In this document: positions 23,660-35,400 of the stretch, in pieces | Position numbering within the stretch: position 1 is the first letter of the stretch | Layout: each line of letters begins with the position of its first letter | DNA from: Ramazzottius varieornatus | Taxonomy: Eukaryota; Tardigrada; Eutardigrada; Parachela; Ramazzottiidae | Assembly: GCA_001949185.1 (NCBI GenBank) | Contig: BDGG01000009.1 | Coordinates: forward strand, 62,001 to 126,000 | Length of the DNA: 64,000 nt | Direction of reading: 5' to 3' | Notes under the pieces: model-generated | Databases searched by the model: none | Told to the model about the DNA's origin: nothing | Seen by the model: the letters and a program-made list of their open reading frames with translations, nothing else | Position numbers and translations under genes: made by a program

Positions 23660-24078
23660 GCCAAGTTCAACGAGCGTCGAGCACCGATAGCTGCGGTGAT
23701 AAGACCCATATTCTATAACTTACCGACTTTCGTGTTATGATATATCGCATTCTTGGATCATTCTTTTTATTTGCCGTCTATCAACACATTATTTATCGAT
23801 AGCATACCGTATCATTGGACGTTTTGCTGAACTTGACACCCTGTTATTACACCCTTTCCCCTTCGCAATCAACACGATTACGATTAATTCCATGTTGATT
23901 AGACCTTATTACAGTCGCACAAGTTGGAAATAGAAGTTTGGCACGTTACAACCAAGACTGAAGATTTTGTGTCAAGCGTCGGTATATTTCCGCATGGGGG
24001 GGTAAAAGAGCTCAATAATCATAAGGCACCAATGATGTTGTGAAGTGTACGTAGCGGGAACATTCGCAACAATTAACT

Positions 24079-24230
24079 GTACGAGGGAAAAGTTGTAAAG
24101 TTCCCCGACGTAAGTAGAGTTAGCCGCATCTTATAAAGCGTAGGCGTTTAGATGGTCCACTCCTAATATTCGGTGGCTCACTTTACAACTCCGGCACCAC
24201 CCGGCTAACTTTATGACTTTTCCGTTTCGA
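24079..24230. repeat. Palindromic element, family P2, copy 2
   Basis: It starts GTACGAGGGAAAAGTTGTAA and shares the middle ATCTTATAAAGCGT with copy 1. The right end has decayed (ACTTTATGACTTTTCCGTTT). Confidence 0.75.
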
Positions 24231-24521
24231 TACTGTATGATAACTCATGGATAACACGCGACAGTTCATTGCGACTAATTCTGTTGTTTCTCGCTGCAAG
24301 GCTTAATTACATATCATTGGCATTTCGAAAAAATCACATTTCTCAGTGTTACGACTTCGACGTTCTAGACGTGTAACGCATAAAAAAAACATATAAAAGC
24401 AAGAGTGCATTTGACAGAAAAATCTGTCACTGTGTCGCTAGCTCTTTTTCATAAAGCTTTGCGTTCGCAATTACCGGAAGAACTTCCTCTTTATATTTTC
24501 TGAAATTTGTGTTCTGTTTGG

Positions 24522-26170
24522 ATGATGAAGGTCGTCGTCGCTTTCGTGTTCCTGTTTGGACTCATTGCATGGGTAAGTAAAATTTCTGATTGGATTTGCT
24601 TCGAACGACATTTTTATCGGGCTCTTTTTTAACCCCGACTTCTGTTTTACCAGGCTGAGGGTTTTGCCAATGGCGGCACCGGTAGGGGCCAAGTTTTTAG
24701 GAGGAAGATGCCAGGATCCGGTGGATCTAACCTAGTCATCACCAGCAAGGTCATGAAGGGCCGTCAACGCCGTCAAGCTGCAGAATCGTCCGACGCGGCG
24801 TCCACCACCATGACTGCCGGCACTGAGAACTCCTCGGCCAGCGCCAGCTCTTCCGAACAGGGACAAAGCCAGGGTGGTGCCAGCGGCAACCAAGGCGGTT
24901 CTCAAGAGAGTCTCTTGTCCGAACAAGAAGCTGCCTCGACCACCGGAGCTTCAACAGGCACTGAGGACCACAGCGCGTCGACGACAGAAGCTTCGTCTGG
25001 CAGTGAAGACCAGAGCGCTTCCACAACCCAGGCTTCAGCGGAAGTAAGCCAAGCCTCCGACCAAAGCCAGGCCAATACCAATGACCAAGAAACCCGTGCA
25101 TCCAGTCGCGCGCTGGATTCCAACTCCAAATCAGCTGCCTCCCAGCGCAAAGTCCAACCCAAGGCTTCTTCACAAAGCCAAAAGTCCGCTTCTTCGTTGA
25201 GGTCTTCTTCTTCGAAGTCTAGCCAACAGGCCAGCAGCGGTAGCCAGCAAGTTTCAGCTCTGCCAGCCATCCAGTATCCCAACGCAAACTACGAAGACAG
25301 TGGACCGGCACCTGCTCAGGCAGATCTTCTTGACGCTCTGGACAGACTGCGAGGAAAGTCCGCACCCGCTGCCAATGCTGATTTGACCGAGTTGTTGGCT
25401 AGTGCTGTCCCAGGCAAGGACTTCCCCAATCTGGCCGAGATCCCAGAAGCCGGCGCCAACTATTGCTCGACCGTGCAGCAAGCGGGATTCTACGCTGATG
25501 AAAGGACCGATTGCCAAGGTACGCCAAATATTTTCATAACCGCAGGTTTCCGTGTCCGAAGAAGAGTTTTGTAATAAGGTTGCACTTTCTTCTACAGTTA
25601 TCCGTCGATGTGACGTCAACGGTCTGCTAACCTCCTATCTCTGCCCCAACTTGACTCGCTTCAACCAGATCATGCTGATCTGCGACTGGTTCTGGAATGT
25701 TGACTGCAGCCAGTACGTATGACTTCGTTTCATAAACTGGGAGCTGGGCAAACCCGCTCGACTCGATCCTATTCACAAGTGGCGCACCTTCTCGTTGTTG
25801 TTGGCTGGAAATGTGCGCCACTTGGAAAAACGGTGTGTTTGCCGAGCTTCTAATCACAGATTTGCTCGCATGAATCAACAGAAACTGAATCTTGCTCTTT
25901 TGCCACAGATCCAAGCAGTTCGCCGACTTCTCCAACAGCCGTCTCTACCACGCCTCATGGGCTTTCCTGGACACACCCGCTGCCCGACAAGACGCCGCTG
26001 CTGCCTCTGAATCCTCTGGTTCTGCCGATCAGTCCGCCAGCCAGGCTGTGACCGCCCAAAAGACCGCTCCAGCCACCGCTACATCTGCAGGTTCGCGCGG
26101 CAGCAGCATTCGTTCGAGCAGCTCCAAGTCCAGCAGCCAACGCAGCTCGTCTTCGAACACGCAAGCCTAA
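24522..26170 (+). CDS. Secreted Ser/Gln-rich protein with one type-2 chitin-binding (CBM14) domain
   Basis: Four exons: 24522-24572, 24654-25518, 25598-25712 and 25909-26170, giving 430 codons; the phases agree. Exon 1 encodes a signal peptide (MMKVVVAFVFLFGLIAW). A low-complexity region rich in Ser, Ala, Gln, Thr and Glu follows, then a single six-cysteine CBM14/peritrophin-type domain split by two introns. Its cysteines lie in NYCSTV, RTDCQ, RRCDV, YLCPN, LICDW and VDCSQ, and the motif RFNQIMLICDWFWNVDC is typical of arthropod cuticular forms. A Ser-rich tail ends S-S-S-S-N-T-Q-A. Such proteins bind chitin in cuticle or extracellular linings. A basic R-Q-R-R site soon after the start of the mature protein could be a furin site. 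The function in this animal is inferred. Confidence 0.88.
25738..25853. repeat. Palindromic MITE, family P1
   Basis: It occupies over half of intron 3 of the chitin-binding gene; GGGAGCTGGGCAAACCCGCT at the left, GTGCGCCACTTGGAAAAACG at the right. Confidence 0.85.
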
Positions 26171-26457
26171 GGATTTACTATCCAACAGCTCGTACACGAA
26201 ACTTGCGCTGTAATCAGGCAGTATTTTTTTCATAGTGCTTTATTTTTGCACAATGTGACGACGATCCATCACATCAGTCCATTGTCACCACGTCCCAAGT
26301 AACGCCAGTCAATATTTCTAACCATTCTTTTTTTGTACTCTTCTCTGCTAACTGATACATTTCTACCGCTTGTGCCGTTGGTTCTTTCTTCAAACCAAAA
26401 TACCTGATTATTGTAATAAATCTCCTGTTTCCTGAAACAAGGATAAAGGTTTGAAGC

Positions 26458-29400
26458 ATGGGCGAGTCGAATCGTTACCCAGACTACTGTAACTGCCATA
26501 CTGGCCATTTCCCTCTGGAAATTCTTCCAGCAGATGTGATCCACATGATGTCCCTTATGGAGGACTTTCGCTTGCCGACTGTCTTGTCGAACGTACTTTC
26601 TGATCCACGCATTGTTTTCGATTTTTCGGCAGCAGCGACAGACTCTTACGCATCGTCTAACGCTACCACCAATGGTACCTCCGATCATTCAACCGTCGAC
26701 GGTTCGGACCACGGCAGCTCCGGTGGTCATGGTGGCGGTCATGGCGTTCACGGACCCGAAGTTCTCTCCGCTGTCTTCGTTCTCTTCATCGCCAGTATCA
26801 CCAAGTACGTTCATGGCTTCTGGGGCCGGAGTTTTTTTATACCCTACTCGGTGCTGGTCATCCTCATCGGTGTCGCTATGGCTTTCGGGACGTTCTCCTT
26901 GACCGACGACAATGCCGTCATTGGCAATCTCTTCACTTCGGCAATCAACATCAAAGGAGATGTTGCGTTTCTGTTGTTCCTACCATTGCTGCTGTTCCTT
27001 CCCGCGTATCATATCCCGTTGCACTCGTTCCGGGTCTTGTGGAAACAAATTCTCATCACTGCTTTGCTGGGTCGAGGTAAACAGTCGTGCAGTTTAGTTG
27101 GCTGCAACTGGGAGGCGAAATGCACAGGATCATCATCTGAAGTGGCGCACCCTACCAGCTATTCCCACCGACAACGTACGCCACTTGGACGCATTCGAGC
27201 TCTTTATTTTCCGTGACGCAGGTTCCAAGTATAAATGGTTAAAAGGATGCGCCACTTGAGCTGGCGACTTCACACAATTCTTCTGCCGGCTTTCTAATCA
27301 GTTTCTTGCATTCCTTCTCGTTTTTCTTAGTCTTTTTAACAAGCCAAAACCTTGATCCATCAATATTCTCTAAGTTTTTATGCCTCTCGATATTTTATGA
27401 TTTTTTTTCTGTTATTCTCATGCGGTGTCATGTTTCCAGCGTTGGACATTTTCTTCGTCGCATTCGCCAGTACGATCTTGATCGCTACGGAAGGTGGATC
27501 AGAATCGTGGGATGTTATCCTTGGTCTGGTTTTCTCGTCGATCGTCACCACGACGGATACCGGTGAAATGGAAAGCGCACTGAGAGCTTCGGGTCGGTGG
27601 AGCATTTACATTTTAGTCTGTGTTCGTTTATCCTCCAATGTTCGGACATTGCAGGGTGCGATAAGAGTGTGGTGGCCATCATGACGACCACCTCCCTCAT
27701 CGGCAACTTCATGTCCTTCATCTGGCACGACCTTCTGACCCACGCCATGGACGCCTATTCCACAAAGTCCCTGACGGCACTGGGCGTCTTCACCAATTTT
27801 GTGCTGGGCTTCGTTGCGGCACCGGCTTTTGGTACGACTTAACGACGGTAATTACTAATAATGAACCAGCCTAGACTTAAATTCCCAGTGTCACTTTAGT
27901 TGTTCACTCGTCGAATATTCTGGTGAATGGGTATGTTATCAGGGTTGGTATGGGGGATGGCCTTGAGCTATACGATGAGCCGCATCTACAATTACTGGAT
28001 GTCTGAAGTGCTCATCGTTGTGAGTGTGCCGTACTTGACCAGCTGGTTCGCCTACGAGCTGTTCGGCGTCAGTGGGATGACTTCAGTCATTGTCCTCGGA
28101 TTGTGGATGAACTACAAGAATGCATCGATCAGCGTCAAAGTCCAAGAGTTCCTCAACCAGTAAGCGAGAGTGTTTGCATAGGAATCAGCAAAAACTGTGA
28201 AAAACTGCCGTGTATTATGGGAAAACCATCAAGTATTCTTTCCGGCATCAATAAAGTCCTAAAAGTTCTTTTAACACTTAAAAGACCAAGGGGTTCCCCA
28301 GTTGCCTGGCGCACCCCAAAAGCCTTGCGGAGTGGCTGCTGTTGAACCTTTTCGTCTCAAATTTACACGTTTGCTTTCGGAAACTTTGCCGCTTCCAGTT
28401 AAAAAAGACGTGAACTGGCTAGCAGCTTTCTGAGAATTTCGAGAGGATATTTCGTTTTTGACCAGACTGTGTCTTGAGTTGACAGACCAAATTTTTACTC
28501 AAGAGCTGGCTGACGGAAAGCCTCCTTAAAAATTGGACATAGAGCTAGTACATTGGTACCGTCTTAGGCGCTCCAGTATGTTCCATGCTGTGTGACCAGT
28601 GGTCAGAGCAAATCAAAAACGTCTGGCACTTTGGTTCACTTAGTGGCGCATTGTACTCGAAAAAATGCGAAGCGTGCATGTGGTGACCCCACCCCATGGT
28701 TTCAGCCAGTTAAAAATTGGGGAAGGTGATCTACCCCCCTTGTACTCCCAGAGCTCGGAACTGCGTGGTCTTTTAAGTGCTAAACACGTGGGGCATTGGC
28801 AAACAATCTCACCGGTTCAAGTGGCGCACGTTTTTGTTGATATTAGTTTACAGCGTGCACCACTTGGTAAACAATCTGGGTGATGTTATCTACTGTAACC
28901 CTTCTAACATCTTTAGTACGTCACTGGTCTTTTGCTTAAGAGAAGCATTACGAAGGCAACCGCTTGGTCAGATTACAGTTACGTCAGAGCAACCTCAGCA
29001 ACAGATAAAAAACGTTGGAAACATGGAAGTATCAGCCGAGTAGAGAGAAATGACGGGAAGTAAAAAAGTGTTCAGCTTACATCATCGTCGAAGCCAACCA
29101 CATTTTCTGCAAATTGAGAAATCTGTATCAGCTCAGTTTCCGACGGTTCTTCAACTGGCACATCCATCCACAGCTCATCTACAATCTTGCACTTATGAAA
29201 GCAGTTAACAATAGTCGACGGCTTCACGAGTTTCCACGCTTCTACCAGCCAATCCACTGCATCGAAAATCGTCAGGCCTTTCACAAAACTTTCAACGTTG
29301 CTTACATGCTGCATATTTGTGAACACTCGTTTATAAAGAAACTTTTTGTACTCGTCTTTCAGACATTTTATAATGCCCGCATCGCATGGCTGCGCTTTTG

Positions 29401-32400
29401 CGGTACAGTTAGGCGGCAAAAACCGTAGCTCTATGTTGAGACGAGAAGCGACGTTGTGTCCAGAAAAATTGTCCACTAGGAGCAGAATGTGACGTTCTTC
29501 CTTGACCATTAAAGCGTTAAACCAGTCCAAGTATTCTTCAAAGATGACCGTAGTCATCCAGGCAGTCTTGTTGTACGAATATTTGAAACCGTAGTCGTCG
29601 GAGTTGATGTTGAATACTGCATTCCGTTCGAAAGATCGAGGCTGAGCAGATGTATCTATAACCGACAAGAATTTGAATTTGTCTTCTGCTCTTTGTAATT
29701 TCAAACCTCAAATTTTTCTAGTTCCAAACTTACTGATGATCCATAGAGGAAGCTTGCGCCCTCCGCCGGAAACAGATATATGAGCCGTAATTCGATCCTT
29801 CGCTATCTTGATTCCTTTGTCCTGTTTATTGCCAAAAACAAGAGACTTGGTCCCGGCATTCCTCCACCATATTCCGGTCTCATCGCAGTTCCAAATATTC
29901 TCCGGATGGATAAGTTCCAAAAGGGCTGGCAAGTCAACGGTAAGCCACTGCTCTAAGGCTATCAAATCTGTACTAGATTCCTCTCCTGTGAAAATCAAAG
30001 TGTTCCTCGGTTATTCCCCAGCCTTCGCACAGTTCTCTCACATGAAATATAACTAGAGTAAGTTAAAAGTTACCATGAAGCTGTTTGAGGTTCACGTTGT
30101 GGCGACCACAGAACTTATCGTACCATCCCCAGCTGCATCGAAAGTCGGCAATTGCTAAAGTCGACGCAACAAACGTAGCGACGTTCATGAGGAAAACTGG
30201 GCGAACTGGGATTCGTTTCTCGCGAGCCATTTTTAAGAATTTCAGACACTGTTCGTCAATCTGCGGAAACTGCAAGTTGACTTTTGTCGTTTTCCGGTTC
30301 GGGTTTGCGCCATTCGCCAGCGCGAATCTGATCTCTTCTTTCTTCTGACAAATCCCTATCACACCGTATACCGATAGACCACACTCGTCAGCAATCTTCT
30401 GGAACGATGCCTAAAAACCAGCAAGAACCACTCAATTCGGGAACAGTATCCAGTGCGTAGGATACGGCATAATTTCATGTACTGTACAAAAATTACCTGT
30501 TGCACTTCTCTCTTGAAGATAATCAAGGCCTTCTGACCTAACGTCGGTTTCTCCTGCACAATCCTCTTTCTCTTCCTAATCTCGATATATGACGTCTTTC
30601 GCACCTTCCCCATCATGGATACTGTAGAAGCACTGTTGGTCGACACTGAAGTGTTGGAATGAGGAAACAAGGATCAGTGGTGAACCGGGATTCTCAAAAC
30701 GCATTCGGAATTTGGAAACTGGAAATTAGCTTATTTCAGCAGTCTATTGTCAGATCTGACGTAACTGTGAGATCACTGTGGTAGGCGTGCTTGAAGCACT
30801 GCAAACTCTCTTTTTTCGCGACATGTAGATTTAACTTGAGTGACGTACTAAAGATGTTAGAAGGGTTACAGTACCGGTTTCCCACGTGTTAGGCTACTTT
30901 TGCATGGGGTATTTGCCTTAGGGGTCATTCTGCTTTTGCGATCGGTAGGTTTTTGGAGACTGTTGCTTTCATCATGGACGTCTTTGTCTACCTGCTGGTC
31001 GGCTACTACGTCGCCACCGTCGCCGACAGCCTCGCAGCCAGCCGTGGGTCCGACTACGCCTACGACTGGCGGAAAGAATTGATCATCTACTTCACCATGT
31101 TTGCCTTCATGATCTGGTCTCACTTTGCCGTGCTGAATATCCTACGTATCGTGCTGAAGAGGATGCGCCATGGTCACGAACTGTATGACCTGCGCAACGT
31201 CCTGCTAATGACATGGACCACGCCCAAGGGTGCTGCGGCCATGTTGCTTCTACATCATGTGTTGGACGCTTATGGGAACTTGATTCATTCCACAAGACCC
31301 GACTCGGAGATGCCGCTGATGGTCAACGTCGTGGCGGCCATTGCGCTGTCCCAAGTTGTGCAGGGACTGACCATGTCTCGACTGGTCCGAATAATGGGTA
31401 CGTATGAAAATATCGTAGCAAAAGGTTTGAAACTCATACTGTATAACCCGGCTTCAGCCTTCACGGACAGTGTACGACAAAATAAACCGTTAAAATTGGG
31501 TGTTGGATGGAGCCAGATGGATAAAGCCAATGAAATTTGCGCATGCAGTAAAATATAACTCTCATTGGCTAAGTTGTAAATAAGCTCTAGTTGCAGTGTT
31601 ACGCCCATTTTTAACGGTTAATTTTGTCGTACACTGTATCAGAACCCAGCTGGGCTAGCTCGGGTCTGTTCTGTGGTACTTGTACACGCACAACGAGAAA
31701 TTGTGGGCCAGTAAAAACTATGGCTCAGACCTTTTCGGTACGGAAGCATGCACGAAGTCACGAACGCGACTGATTCACACTAATACACTTTCCTACACTT
31801 TCCTATGGTTCAGTTTCTAATTTGCCGTCTCTTCCGCCTGGCCCATAATTTGTAGTGGCCCATGATTTCTCGTCGTGCGTGTACATATGTATTAGAGATG
31901 TTTTATTGATATTTTGAGATATATGCGGTCGTCCTGATGTGTTTTTTGATCGTCCTGCACTTTTTCGGCTAGAATATTTAAGCAATCACAAAGCGCAAAA
32001 TTCATTAACTTTACAAATATTCCAGCCATGAATGCGGAGCACGCAGAATCACCCGTAGCCGTCATAACACGCAAAGGTTTCCTCGACATGATTTCCGACC
32101 TTCGTCAAGAACAGGTCGCTACCATGAAAGACAATCAGTTATTCCATGACGTCGACTGGGACATGGTAGCGAAGTACACTACAGTGAACACTACGGAAAT
32201 GGGCCTCAAGGGCGAGAATTCAGATGCGGAACAACATATGAAAGAGCTGCATGTATCACTCTTTTCAGTCCATCCATCAATTTTCGAAACCCGTTTGGGA
32301 TTGGTTTCCATTTGCAGCATCACTTGCACAATGGGAGAGTGCTGACGGCGCAGATCAAATGTACGAACTGCGACAAAGCCAGCAGTATTCCACGGGAAAT

Positions 32401-35400
32401 AGTCGAGCTGAACCATATGGCCATGAGCCGTATCATCAAGGCAAAGAAGATGGCCTACCGTCGGCAGTTCGAAGAGGGTATGTTGACCACGGCTGGCATG
32501 AAGGTTCTCTGTGACCTGGCGGACGATGTTTCGTCACACCGGAAGGGTGTCATTAATTGCACGGACATCCAGCGTTACTTCCACTCCAACTTCGCATTTT
32601 ACCTTGTGAGTTCAGTAAAACAACACCATGGTACTGGAGCCACAAGGCCCTACGACAAGCAAACTCGACCAGCTCGTTTTCCTGAGAGGCGTACTCTTCC
32701 AGTCAGTTCCGCTGGAAGCGTGCGCCACTTGAGGAAGCGATCGGTTCGAGCTTGCTTGTCGTGGCTCGTGGGGCCTCGTGGCGACTAAAATCACCGGATT
32801 GCTTCCTCAAGCAACGCACGCTTACAGAAAATATCACTGAGAACTCGCGTCATTCGGAAGGCAGTTTGGTCCTTCGGAAGTCTTTTTGTCGAGTTCTTGT
32901 AATTGTCGTGGCGGAATGTTTTGGCTTTCATTTCGGAATCATCTGTTTGACTGAAAAATTTAAAAAGTAGATTGAAAAGTTTGGGTAAAAGAAACTGAAC
33001 TCGAAGCTACAAAACAGAAAACATGCTGAATTTCAGAAAAATATACTGAGTATGTTCGATACTGACAAAGTCACCGCGATGGATTGCTCCGACGCCCAAG
33101 CAAGTCCGGGATGTCGCCGGAAACTACACCACATCGTCCGGACACCACAGTTCGAGAATGTTCTACAGGGCGTGATCCTTCTCAATTTTATCCTGACTAT
33201 TTGTGCATTGGTTATTACCTCCGACGACCCTTCTTTAGTATTGACCTACAGCGTCATCTTTGCCATACTTAACGCGGGGTTCGCCTTGATCTATACCGGT
33301 GAAGCGCTAATGAAGGTACATTCCAGATACCCAACCCTTCAAGAAGTACCGTGATTATCTTCCGGGTTTGTAGATATGTGGGCTGGGCATGAAGCAGTAC
33401 TGGGGCAAAGGCTGGATGACATGGAACCGCTTCGACTTGTTCATCGTCTTGATATCTTACGCCGACTTAGTCATGGAGGTCGTCACACTGAGTGGCGCCA
33501 TGAGCAAGAGTCTTCACGTATTCAACCCGGCAGTCATTCGTCTTCTTCGACTGGCCAGAATCCTGCGAGCCACTCGAGCTCTTCGTTTACTTCGAGTACG
33601 CCATTTTACATTTCGTTTATGAGACATCGGTAAACAAACTCCACAAGATCGTTTTTCCCAAGTGACGCATGCTTCCAGCTAGATACACCGAAACGTGCGC
33701 CACTTGAAAAACTGCAAGTCACTTCTCTGAATGCGCACGCTTTCGGCCAATACGCTGGAGATATGTGCTACTTGAGAACAACGATTCTAAGTGTCGAGGT
33801 ATTATTGTTACTGGTTCTCCGACGAGTTAGATTTTCGGTTGTTTTAAGACATATTGATACATAAAATGAAACTACGTGATTTTACTCTCTAGCCTTTAGT
33901 GCCGTACATTTTGAAGTTCAACGACATCTTCGTGACGGCCCATCTGTACGAAGCCTACAACGTCTGCCGCGGGTACGTGATGGGACAGGAAGATGTTTTG
34001 GCAGTTCTAAACCAACTGGTTTCTTTCGTGCCCATGGTGCTGGGGTACCGTCTGGAGGCGGAGAGGGACGCAAAGGATGTGGCAAAAGAAATCGGACAGC
34101 TAAATATGGCTCGACCCGATATCGCCACGGCTGTCAAGACTCGACAGGCAGTTCGAGCTGTACTGAATAGTATAGAAAGCACTATTCTTCATTTGAAACA
34201 TCATGGGATTCTTGAAGAGGATGACTATGAGAAAATCGACCACGTGAGTCCGTCGTTAATACATGTCATATAACTCTGAACGAAACATACATCATCGTCA
34301 TCTCACGTGGCGCACTCTTCCGAACAACCTCAACGAAGACGTGCGCCTCTTGAAACGAAGATCCTCTCTAACGGCGCCGGCGTCCCATTCCAAACTGCAG
34401 AATTTTTTCTCCACGGAGTTGGACCGAACCTTATGTCTTTCAGGAGTTAGATATTGCTATGAAAAAGCTCAGCAATCTCCCGAACAAGATGCCCATGCGC
34501 GATGTTCAAAAGCGGCTGCACAACCTGCCGTGGGTGTCCAAGGACGAGAAGGTCTTCGAAGCCCTGCGTACCGTCTACGAGCAACGGACCTACGACATCG
34601 GTTCGACCTTCCTGAACATCGGCGACCCCGCGGAAGGCATCTACATTATCGTCAACGGTCTTGCCGTCCTCCGATCCCTATCCACCACCATCGATAACCC
34701 CAAGCTGGGCGAAATCTATAGCACGGATAACATCCGCGCCCTGCTTACCAAGAACGACCATGTCGCCAACAGCGCCATCGACTACGCTTTACCAGGGAAC
34801 GCCTTGAATGAACAGGCGTTGCTGATAGGGTTTCCTAGAAGGTCGTATGCTGTAGCAGAGACCAAGGTCGACGTGATTTACATTCCGGCGGAGAAGGTGT
34901 TTGAAGCCTTCAGGCTGGTGCCAGAACTGGAGAGGGCACTATGGAAGCATATCGTCGTGACGGTCGTCGTCAACATCGAACTGCGCATGAACTCTCTATC
35001 GGTAAACGTTCCACAGAACATTCTTTTGAAAAAACCGAAACTTATCATATTAATTCCATATTTTTTCCCACTATGATGGCCTATTTGAGAGCTCGGCAAA
35101 CAAATCCGACCGGATTATTTCCCCAAGTGCGGCACTTTTTCTGTAGTACGGGCTGGAAACGTGCGCCACTTTGGAAAGCGAGCTGGTCGACTTGGGTTGT
35201 CGAGCTTCCATTCAAGTTCACATTTTTGAAAAGGTTTTATTGGTGATAGGAAGCCGATTATAATGACGAGAAGATGCGCCTGTCGGGAGGAGTTATTCGA
35301 CTGGCGTTGCCTAATCGTATCATAACCGAGCTGGACTCGTTTGCGGAGATCTTCCTGATTGTGGGCTCGGTCATGGATTTCAGCAGTAACGCTGTTCACC

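Larger units (their letters stand above)
22353..24521. other. Intergenic region between divergent CLIP1 and chitin-binding gene
   Basis: No gene is recognised over 2.2 kb. The region holds the CLIP1 promoter, the long inverted repeat 22788-23328, the two copies of a small palindromic element (23499-23659 and 24079-24230), and the chitin-binding gene promoter just before 24522. Confidence 0.6.

Noticed and set aside
24732-25290. Several minus-strand open frames over the Ser-rich protein
   Set aside because: They are shadows of the low-complexity Ser/Gln/Ala coding sequence on the plus strand.
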